In this document: positions 28,101 to 40,100 of the stretch, piece by piece
How the letters are laid out: every line of letters begins with the position of its first letter
Numbering within the stretch: position 1 is the stretch's first letter
Assembly: GCF_003589595.1 (NCBI RefSeq)
Contig: NW_020653855.1
Location: forward strand, 714,266-778,265
From: Hyposmocoma kahamanoa
Lineage: Eukaryota; Arthropoda; Insecta; Lepidoptera; Cosmopterigidae
DNA: 64,000 nucleotides
Direction: 5' to 3'
The notes under the pieces: model-generated
Told to the model about the DNA's origin: nothing
Database searches by the model: none
The model's input: only the letters and a program-made list of their open reading frames with translations
Made by a program: the position numbers and the translations under genes

Positions 28101-31100
28101 GCGCCTGTTATGCGCTATAATAGTTACAGAGCCACTCAGAGCTTTAAATAGCAAAGATCTGAAGGGCACTTTGTCGTTCCCTTAACCGTGAACCAATTTT
28201 CCTGTAAGGTTCGTTACGACTTTGCCCTACAATAGTTAAAATTTTCTGGTTCAAATTCATTAGAGGTGGTGACTCAATGGGAGAATTGTTGATTTTTAAT
28301 TGAAAACGCTACGGTTCGGATCCCCGTGAAATGTACCTTCACCATGACCCATATTGAGTCATGGTGGCGGACTATGGCTTAAACTTTTGGTTGATGATAA
28401 TTTCGCATCCTTGGTGTGATAAGGCCATGTGTCCAAAATTACAACTTTTCCGGAGAGATGTTTATGAAATTACTTAATAACTTTCATGCTTAAATCGGTC
28501 ATGCATTAGAAGGAGCCCAAACCCATCATTATGACGTATAAAGGGTTCTTAATGAAGGTGTACATTCGTAGGGTTAAGCGTTTTTATTTGTTTTATTCTT
28601 CTCCCTAAGATTATTTATTTATTATTTATTATTGATCATTCATAGTTTTATTTAAAAAAAAAGAATAACTTAAATCAGACAAAAGTCTAATGATCCAATT
28701 ACCATTCTTATGTAGTTAAGGAAAATGACATATTAATTAAATTAGTCATTCGAAGGAAATTGTTCACACACGGTGGTTAGTTATTTGCGTAAAACTTCTG
28801 TGGCGTATTGTAATTTGTAGTAGAGTTAGATGTGACATTGGTGCGTATAGACGTCTGTATGTGATTTTTAGCGTGTGTGAAGCAAGTTTTTCGATGAAAA
28901 TATTACGTTTGCTTAAAACAAAACTATACTAAAAATCTGCATAAAAAAACATAATTTTTAAACACAACCAAACTTTTCTCAATAAACGTTTAAAGCTCTA
29001 TTGTATCTTACGTGCAATTTTAAAAGTGATTTTTTTTATGTGTAAGTGACAGTAAAGTGATAAAAAACAGCGGTAAGAAGGGGCTTATAATAGAGAAAAT
29101 GAAATTTTTATGATTTTTACCATCATCCAACAGTTATTTTCAATCATAATTGGATATTTAAAAAATCTATTCACAATGTTAAAACGACGAACTTCAAAAC
29201 GTTTCGTGCTGGGAGACTCCACCAGCGAAGATGCATCGGCTTACGAGAATGATGAGGTCACTGAAACTTTGCCCAGCAATTTGAAGTTTCAAATGACATT
29301 AGAAGCTGAACCTGAAATTGGAAAACAGGAGGAGAAGCCGAAGGCCAAAGAAGATGGACAGTTATTGCGTTTGCCAAACGCTACATTGACGTGAGTGTCT
29401 TGTTAAAAAAGTACTTATTAAAAAATTTATTATAAATGCCTACGGGTTTTTAAAATAAACCTTGTAAAGTAAACTTTACAACAAAAGGTTCATGTGGATT
29501 TGTGTGAACCTAAATCACGGTTGCTATAAAAAAAACTAACGATTTAAAACTTGTAGGAATAAGTCAGCTGGTAATGTTTTCCTCTAAGGTCACGTTCGAT
29601 GTCGACGGATTGTTTGTATAATATGAACAATCTTATTCTTGCAGTTAAAGAATGGTTATTAAACCATAGTACATCAGCACATTTTTAAGTGTAAAAATAG
29701 TGTTGTCCTAAACTGAACTGCGGTCTGCATTTTCTGAATTTCACAAATAGAATGAGACGTCAGTGTCAAAAAACTGATTATCTACTGGACAATATTACCG
29801 TTTTTTGAATGTCTAATATTAAAATTAAAATCATACAATAATATTAAATCATGGCCGTACATTTTCAAATGACGAAGGTTGTTAACAACAATTATGTATG
29901 AACAAAAAACTTGACACTTTGGACTTCGAACCATTTGTATCCAAAGCGACATAGAGTTGAATTTAAATCTCAAATGTCCAGTTGACATGCTCTTGGCTTT
30001 CCTAACCAGTGCAAAAAGCTCCATGTAACTGGTCTGGTGACTACCATATTATACCTGCTTTTCAAAAATAGTGTGGCCAAGTCAAAACAGTTCATTATTT
30101 TATTTATTATTCAACTGCATTCAAGGTGAGCTAAATTTTATTGTTAATAACATAGGCCTTAGAGCTATAACTGTGTTAAGCCAAAACATTCTAATATCAA
30201 AAAGAGCATTGTGAGAAAAAAGTTGCATAAAGTATTTTTTTTTTGGAATTTTTGAGTTTAATAACATTAAAAAAAATACATTTAACTTACTTGGTACAGT
30301 AAATAGTAAAGACTCCTATCCAGCCTTTACAATTTTACTTTGCAATATGAGCTATTTTTATTTAAAAACGCATATATTTCTCTTCCTTTGGTAACCGTCT
30401 AAAGATTCTTGTTGTAAAATAATTACAAAACACAGCACTGAAACCTTAGATTGTTTTGGTTGGACACGATAGAGCTTTCTTTGGTGAAAATAATCATTAC
30501 AAACAACATTGGATCGGTACCTAGTACCTACTCGATACGTCGGCTTTTCCCGCCAAACGTGCCTCTTTTTTTTAAACTTTAATGTTTTTGATTATGCCAT
30601 TTCGGCCACTGTCCTTGAAAGCCACCGATGTTATTATTAGCAAAAGTGTAATCCATCTAGCGTGCCCTAATACCAGTATGAGGTAAGAGCTTCCACGATA
30701 GTGCAGTTAAGGTGGCACCATACTACATTCAAAGTGAATATAGTCCTAAAACAAAAAAAAACATCGCCACGATTACAAGACCTATCTATCCACTAAAGAA
30801 ATCAACGATACATTGTGAGACGTGCTGCAATTTAGTAAATACTTACGTCACTTGTACATGCATTAAATAAGTTTGTAATACTTATTTATTTGATTGACAT
30901 AGCAATTCCCTGCGCGATCAATTGTGTTTGCGTGGTAAACTAGTTGTATAGCCAAAGCCAGTATTGATGGAATTTACTTCTGTTGCTCGTATACATACAT
31001 ACAGCTATACATCGAAATGTACATTTTTTTTCATTACATCGATACAATTTATCACGGTTTTAAAGGTCAATTTAGAATAACAATTAAGAACGCATTTTAA

Positions 31101-34100
31101 CGCAATCATAATTTTGAATCGGTCATTATTAAGCCTATAAGGTCAAAGGTCCGTGGAACTTGAGGCTTGAGACTTAAACTCTCAATTCTATAATGCTTAT
31201 GATAAGAACGATCAAAATGGTTGAACATCAATCTGTGGCACCTTGATAGGTTCTGCATTATTTGTTTTTTCCATCAATGAGAATGGTTTGAGTTTTTTCG
31301 TAAAATACATATTCAGATTTTATTTAGCTACACGTGACTAGTTTTATGTTTTATTCATGTTTAACAGGTCTGGCAAGGATGTTACAGATGGAACTACAGA
31401 ATGGTGAAAAAAAAAATCCACGGAATATGCAATATCAATCTTTCGATAACAATTTAAAAATGCTTATATTTATTTATATTAATGTTGTCGTTTCTTGCGT
31501 GATATTCTGTTGCTTTATCCTGATACTATAACAAAGGGATAATAAGTAGGTACGCTTCCTTAGACTTAGTAGCTAAAATAAGTGTTTTAGTTAAAAACAA
31601 ATGCGTATGTTTATTATTATTTCGAATAACACATTTCGATGGCATTTACGAATTCTAGTGTATATTTTTGATATGGTGCTCCTTCTCCGTCTGTCCTTCA
31701 TATCTGAGGATCGTGACTGTGAGCAAGTACACCGTCAATAAATCTTCTTCACTCCTCACTCTGTCTTCGGTTAGATGGAGTGCGACATTTACCTGAATAT
31801 GAGCATCAGAGCGACGGAACTCACTTCGTGACATTGTCGAGGACACCAATTTAGAAAATTTTATTTCCTGTACCTCATCCAGCGTTCATAGGGCTACTGT
31901 TGTGGGCCACCGAGATCGTCTGTCGTCGTTTTGCGACTGGGAAATCTTTAACTTTGCTGAAAGTAGGTAATTGCCGTCGATATGTAATATGACCGACCTT
32001 GATTCAAGGTAACATAGTCTCGTAATTATGTGCCTACTTAATATATTTAGTTTTATAAAACTATATTTTTTGACCGAAATTGATTTACCTTGGTGCCCGT
32101 CATAGCATAGCCGCCGGCAATGACTACCTAATGCGTTATTCCAATTTTATTTTTATTATAACACGAAACTAGAAAAACCTGTTGCATTAAGTAATGGGTA
32201 GTAGCTTAACTGTTACGTTTGGGATGCTTCATGTCTATGTATAGCAAAAAATACTATGCTTAATGATTATAAAGGTCGATATTACTATAGTAGTTGTCTT
32301 GGGGTACCTACATATTTATCATATTGTACAGATATATTACAGATCGTCCTTTTTGTGACTATTTATTCGCTTATTATTATACTATAATTAGAAATTGGAG
32401 AAACAATTTTTTTCCCTGTACAAAATTATTTCATAGACATTGTATAATAACTATGAGGATTTCAAATATTTAGTTACTTAAATTGTTTATTTTATTACCT
32501 ACTTCATTTTTTGTTACATCTGTAGACGTTGCACCACAAACTAATAAGAGTGCGTTGCACTGTTTTATAAGGGTTTATATAGTATAATTTTCTAGCTCCA
32601 TACTGAACTCACACTTAAAGAAAAAATGCATTTTTTAAAATTTACTTACGCTTCAACATTTTCGTCATTACTTTTACAATACGAATTATGTCATTATCTT
32701 CTTACTTGATATTGAACTAATTTTAATTGATTAAATGATATCTTGAATCTTTTTAGATAGTTCTTATCTGACCTGCATTTGATAATGCTTGTGTTGTATA
32801 CACATGTTTACATGAACTTGTTTACTCGATTTGTTTACAAACTATCGATGTTTATCGTACTTTGCATCACTCAATACGTCAATGGCGAAAATAATTTTCA
32901 TTTTCCTGGAGCCATAATTTCAAAACGGGCAACTTTGATTTGGTCTTCCGTCTCTTTCTAACGCTTGTAACTCAATGAGATAGGTAGAGACAATGCGATC
33001 GTACGATCTGCCAAGAGTTCCTATTGGCGTTTGTTACGTCAAACTCGTAAGAAAACAAAATAATATTAGTTACTATGAAATGATTTAATTTTGCTTGTTA
33101 ATACGCGTGTATATGTGTAAAAATCGTTATTATCGAGTAAGCTAGTGCTATTTCTATGTTGTTAAAGTGAAAAATGTATCCAGCCATGAACGGTTTATAT
33201 TCAAACAATGTATACAGGTTAGAAGAATTCAACTTAAGTTTTTCGCTTAATATCTTTGTAGTTTTACTAGTTTTTGCCATTGAAAACCTATATAAAATCT
33301 CATTTAATCATTATTTAGGCATAAAGTAGTGTTTTGTAGTCGTAAAGTGAGTTTTGACTAAGGAATTTGTTAAGTATGCCATTGGTTTCGATTTCACTTT
33401 TTTTGACTGATTTATTTGAAATTTCGCTCGTTTCTAACTCTGCTTTACGTCTAATTGTAGTTACATTATCGTATTTCGCAATTAGGTATTTATACCTTTG
33501 TATTTTAGAATTTTTTTCGTAGTTTCTTGCATGTACTTGGTATCATGCTGCCCTGCTAAGCCGAAAGGCGCTATCTCAGAGATACGCCCGTTTGGTTTTT
33601 TTTGCACCAATTTAATAGCTATAATAATTTCGCATCTAATGGTAGAATAGAAATAGCGCTGTCTAACTTAAAACATTTAAAAAACCACTAAGAAATATTT
33701 TTATATCTCAATTTTCCGCTGCCATCCGCTAACTAAAATGTGGCTATGTGACAAAATTATTTTTTGAGATATAAAAAACCTTTTTTGAAAATGTTTAGTG
33801 ATATTTCAGTTAAGCATTGTTAGGGTAAGTTCCAATAAGTCAAACACGTTTACTAATTTTAACTGTTTTTAAATATTAACTTACAAATTTTTAAAACAGA
33901 ATTTTGTGTTCTGTTTTTTGCTATTTTTTTTAATCTACTTATTTTTTATTGAGGGTTTAGCCACCTTGAGCGACTATGTCAGCCTCATGGGAATTGTTTG
34001 CTATTTAAAATGGTTATTGAAAATTTGGACATAGTTAGCAAAAAGGAGCCAATCCACAAAATTATCAAAAAATGAGTTTATGTACCAAATGGTTCCTAAA

Positions 34101-37100
34101 GTCTAACATACCTAACTCTAACATTAGATCAGCAAAAGAAATCCAACATATTCACATAAATAAATATCATGAAATACATATAAACATAAAAGTAAAACAA
34201 ATATGAGAAAACATTTTTAAACATCTAACTGCTATATCTCGAAAGTGACTGGATGTGCATTGGTTCCTTTTTGTTTAACTACGTTTATTTGTCACTTAGC
34301 CGCATTTTAGTTAGTGGTTGGCAGTAGGTAATAGAGTTTGGAATGGGAAGAATATATTTATTTAAACTTTACGGAAGTAATACATAATTTTATGCCTTAC
34401 TTTCTCAAACTCGTATCCTAAAAAGAGGGATTATTCAAGATATGGCAAAACTTTCGATTTATTTTAAATTTCTTATCAAGGGGGTTAATTTGAATGCATT
34501 ATTTTAAGAATCGGTAAAACCAGGGCTATATTCACATATGAAGGAAATGTCATGTGAAATCATCCTGCAAAATTTATATATACAATCCACTTTTTGCATT
34601 TCAGTAACTTTGTGCTTTAAGATACGAGTTTGAGGGTAACTTATGACAAATTCGAATTTTTTTCCGAAATAACGTTTTTTCGAATTTTTATTACACCGAA
34701 AACCGAATTACAACGAAACCGTTGTTCTTTCAGGATATGTTGGATGTTTATCGCAAAGACAAGATTAGGTTCGGTTAGGTTAGGTTTAAACGAAAAAACA
34801 TTTTCCTCTCAAAATTACTTTCGAAGTTATGAAAATTTCAGCTTACTTTTGGAAAATATCATTTCGGTCTACTGATAGGTAACCGAGTTTGAGAAAGTAA
34901 GGCGACAATAAATTAAAATGAACAAATAAAACATTAAAAAAAAATGGAGTGCACAATACATACTTCTGAATTTTTGGAATTATACAATTGTATTTTGTAC
35001 TATATTTTTGTTGTATTAGTAGCAATACTTGTGCCTGTTATCCTGAAACGTACATCGGCAAGTCCCATGTGCCTGCAATTTCACTAGCAATCTTGCCCTT
35101 CCAAACTGGATGCTAATGCTCCCATTACTGCTTTGCGGCAGAAATAGGAAGGTGGCAGTGCTTCCTTGGACGAACTCTTTCGCAAGGAGCTCTATTGCTG
35201 CTAGATACTTTACTACATTAGCTTAAGCTACTAAATAATATATATATAGCTTTGTAATTATGAATGAAAATTTTGTCTTCATTTTTTTGTTTTTTAATCT
35301 GTCACTTTTTCTAGAGATGCATGGTGTCCCTGGCAATTTTGGTACGTTTGCATTAGGTATACCATGTGTCGCTAGGATGCTGGTCGGATTAAATAAATCT
35401 GTGATTTCAGAGGGAGTTTTTTTTGCTCTATGTACTTCCTTTAAGTCTAGGTAAATATAGTATGCCTATTCCAATCTTTTATATGGTGCAGCATAATTAC
35501 TATTTTTTTAAATATGTTTTGTTTTGTTATAAGATACACCCCACAGCCTCTAATTCTGGTTTCATAGAAATGTGGCAACGCCGTGCCAATTTTTAAGTTA
35601 ATTGAATGGCCGGATATTTCATCACCAAAATATTTAATTATTTTTTGTGAAATTACTCCACTAGTTTGAATCGAACACTTGAATTCCTTTTATCCAGCTA
35701 GATTCGAACCAAACGTCTTCCAGCTAACCGTGCCAGACGCTATGCCAACTAAGCCACGGAACGAACTAGCGAACCCTACGAGTTTTTCTATGTGCTTGTT
35801 GCAGATCCTTGTTTAGGGTTTAAACTTTAAAGGATTAAAGGATTTTTTGCTGTTACGTCATCTGTGAGAAATCTCTTTCCATGAATCCAGCCGGATCGAA
35901 CGATTTGTTTCTAAGCGTTCGGTCTTTGAATTAATTATAACTATATGTCCAATGAACACTACTCCATTAACTCTTATGACAGTTTAGTATAAGTTCGTAA
36001 CTTCTGGTATATATAACCCAGAAATAGAGGCGAAATAAGAACCATCCATCCCTGGCAACTCATCAGGCAAATGGGCTTATATCACTTTTAAATATCAACT
36101 CTCGTTGGCGCTGAAATCACAAATTAGAAAGCTGAAATAGTGCAGCGCCAACAACTGACCTGTGTGTACGTCTCCGTATATTCCAAAAATACTCTGTATT
36201 TATTATAATAAAGATAATATCTCTAACTATGGGGCGCAGTTCTATGCGGTAATGTGGGAAAAAGAGCAAAACATCTAATTACAAAACAAACGGAATCACA
36301 TTTCATCGTTAATTAAATATGTATTATTTGATTTTTAATTCGGGACTTAATCACGTAGAAAACATATTTTATTTACCTCGACGTTTCGGACATATTGCAA
36401 CGTCCATGGTCTCGAAGGGACTTAAGAGGCGGGTGTCAGCATCTTCTAGCCGTGCGAGTTTCTCTAACTACCCGCACTTGATCTTCATTGTTTATTTATG
36501 CACTCTCACTAGACCGACACACAACACTCACGACATCTGGCGACTTTTCGGGCGATACTTGATGTCGTGATGGTACTTGATGATCCCATGACGATGAAAG
36601 CTTAAAACCGTCTTTTCGGTTGAAATTACGGTGTTTTTTAATTTCAATAGCCTCAGCGTGTGTCGGTCTAGTGAGAACCCTAGTGCACAAATAAATAATG
36701 ATTGATCTTCATTATTTATTGGTGCAGGTAGTTAGAAAAACTCTCACGGCTAGAAGATGTTGACACTCGCCTCTTCAGTCCCTTCGAGAGTATGGACGTT
36801 GCAATATGTCCGAAAATCGAGGCAAATAAAATATGTTTTATACGTGATTACTTCAACTTACATGTTCGCTCCTTCCTTGTGCTCCTACTTACTCCTACTG
36901 GTAGGAGCACGAAGACATTAATGTCCTGGTTCTCCTACTACACATAAACACAATAAGGAATATTATCAGTTATATGTTGAATTATTATTTTAAATAATTG
37001 GAAAGTTGAACTAACAGGATGAATTTCGTCCAATAAGTTCAACTTTTTGAAAAGTTGTAACTAGTTGAACTAATTGGAATACTTGTGTCCGATTAGTTCA

Positions 37101-40100
37101 ACTGATTGAACTTATAGTTGAACTTAGTGGAATAGAGGGATTAATTTCCGAATTAAAAATCAAATAATTAAATATGTAATTTTCCAATTATCGTCTATTA
37201 TAGCAAAGCTCAAGTTAAAGTGGTCGTTTTGAAGTGAAACGATTGACGACACCCGTCATTTGTTTCGAATTCGGGGTGGCCAATCGGAGCGCAGTTGTTA
37301 CTGTAATGATTTGTTTACAGAATAGTTTTCAAACAAATTAAATGACATTTCGTCTCTATTTCTGGTTATATACTCGATGGTTCGTAATGACAAAAAAGCG
37401 GGATGGTGATATACACTTCAAGCAGCGCTGTCTCACAACTATTCATTTTATATCCTAATCTGAATCGTAAGAAGAGTTCATAGTAACACCCCTGTTCTGT
37501 TTTTATTTTATGTTTCTTTTTTTTTTCCACAAAATTCAGGGAGCATAATATTTGTAAATAAATATGGCTGTTTACAAAAAGAACAGAAAATGACTGAAAA
37601 ATAAAGTTAGCGTAGTGTCCATTGGAGGTATCGATAATAAATAACACTGTTAATTAAGAAAAAAAGGAAATAGAGACACACTTAGCCACAACTCATAATA
37701 ATCTGTAAATACATTTACTATTGATAGCAGTCCCAAAATCAGATACTAACTGTCAATATCATTGTTGAAAATTAGTTCTTGCATGAATCTCATAGGGTTT
37801 TTATTTGCAGCATCAAATAGTGACAATTTTGATTGTCAAGTGTATCTTTGTTTATCTTATCATGTATTTTTACTTATCGTGCTATCAAGCAATAAAAGAT
37901 ATGATTATATAACTCTGAAAAGATTTTGAAGTTCCGACTAGTGCAGTTAGAATCAGTTACTTATTTTTAAGGTCAGAGTGTACTGGTGTGGCTTTTTTAA
38001 AATAATGAGTTGAAATTTCCTGTCTTTTTTTAACTAATAATCAGAAGTTGGAATAGACCTAGTATATTTAAACTTCAAGTAATATACAAAAAAGGGTTAA
38101 TACCCCTAGAAATGATACATAATTTTTACTTATTAAGTAGCAGTAGAGCTCCTTGTGAAACAAACCTTACTTATTTCTGCCGCCAAGCGGTAATGTGAGC
38201 ATTACTGCGTTCCGGTTTTGAAGGGTAAAAGTGCTGGTGAAATTACAGGCACATGGAACTAGTGAAGGTTCTTTGCCTTTCAGATCTTTGTGATTTCAAG
38301 GTATGAGTGGCTTTGCAACTGTTAGGGACAGGCGTGTCGCTTGTCTAGTCTCCACGTCACTTAGTATTAGAGATGCCACGAATAGTGATTTGTCCGAATA
38401 CCGAATATTCGGCTACGCTCTCGGCCGAATTCGGCTGCCAAATGTACGGCGTAAGATCTGTGCATTTTATACGCGTCCTGTTAAGACCTGTTTCATTGTG
38501 TTGCGTGCGGAGGTTACGGGGATGGGGCGTTTTTGTTGAAAAATGACAAAACGATAGAATCAATACATGATGGTTTCTGGACCTGTTTTGAAGAAGTCGC
38601 TACAGATAATATGCAAAATCATGAGGATGCGGGGAAAAGTTCTATCGCACATGAGATTGATTTTTATGTGAAAACGCCTAGATCGGACGGCAGATCCTTA
38701 CAAGTAGTGGTCAGCAAACGCAAAGCAGTATCCAAGCCTGTCAAAATTTACCAAGATTTATCTATCGTGTCCTGGTGTATGTAGTGAGATATTATTTTCA
38801 GAAGCGTTTTATGAGGAAAAGCGCAATCGTTTCTTACCAACCAATGCTGAAAAAATTGTTTTCATTCACTGCTGAATTGAAATACTAAAGCAATAATTAG
38901 TGATTAAAACACTTGATACATTTTGAATAATATGTGCTTTTTTCATTACTTGATGTACGGTATTCGGCCGAATATTAAAAAAAGTGGCCGAATATCGAAT
39001 AGTAGCCGAATGTTCGTGGCATCTCTACTTGATATCATAAAAAAAATTAAGTACAAAACTTTATTTTCAAAATACACTAGTCACAATAGTAAAGTAATTG
39101 CGAATTACACTTTAAATTTAGAGGAAAACACAATATATTCCGAAATTTCAGAGGGAGGTATTATCTACTTAATATGTTGTAGTGTATGCGGATTGTCTAT
39201 GATTTATCTCACATAATGCAGCTGTAGAGGGGGGTCAATCTTTGTATGAATGACCGCCAGCCCGGAGGCATGTAGTGGTGCGTAGATGACCCAAATGCCT
39301 ATACGCTATTCCTTGTAGGAGCGGATGGTACATAATATATGTATTACTTAGTTGAAATTTAAGCGAATATACAGGCTATTCCTTGCTGATTATGAAAGGG
39401 ACAAGTCGCACTGTTAATACAATAGTGTTAACTCAAAAAGTGAACTTTCTAAGTATCGATGAAAAACGAATTACTCGCTTCCCGCAAAAAAATCATTTAA
39501 ATTTATATATATGTTAAGTTTATTATAGACAATTAAACAATTTTCCAATTATATTTAAAAATAAAATGGAAAAATAGTTTCATATTTTTTGATAAAGGGT
39601 TATTTTGGCCAGAACTAGCTCACTGTCAGTGGCATTTTGAGTTAAGNNNNNNNNNNNNNNNNNNNNNNNNNNNNNNNNNNNNNNNNNNNNNNNNNNNNNN
39701 NNNNNNNNNNNNNNNNNNNNNNNNNNNNNNNNNNNNNNNNNNNNNNNNNNNNNNNNNNNNNNNNNNNNNNNNNNNNNNNNNNNNNNNNNNNNNNNNNNNN
39801 NNNNNNNNNNNNNNNNNNNNNNNNNNNNNNNNNNNNNNNNNNNNNNNNNNNNNNNNNNNNNNNNNNNNNNNNNNNNNNNNNNNNNNNNNNNNNNNNNNNN
39901 NNNNNNNNNNNNNNNNNNNNNNNNNNNNNNNNNNNNNNNNNNNNNNNNNNNNNNNNNNNNNNNNNNNNNNNNNNNNNNNNNNNNNNNNNNNNNNNNNNNN
40001 NNNNNNNNNNNNNNNNNNNNNNNNNNNNNNNNNNNNNNNNNNNNNNAATCCGGAAAAATAGTTTCATTTCCTATAAAAACACATATATTATATAAAGGGC

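Noticed and set aside
38303..38539. 78-codon ORF as a gene
   Set aside because: It crosses the junction of an R2 repeat and the hAT terminus.
39642..40067. 141-codon ORF on the minus strand
   Set aside because: Consists of translated N bases from the assembly gap.
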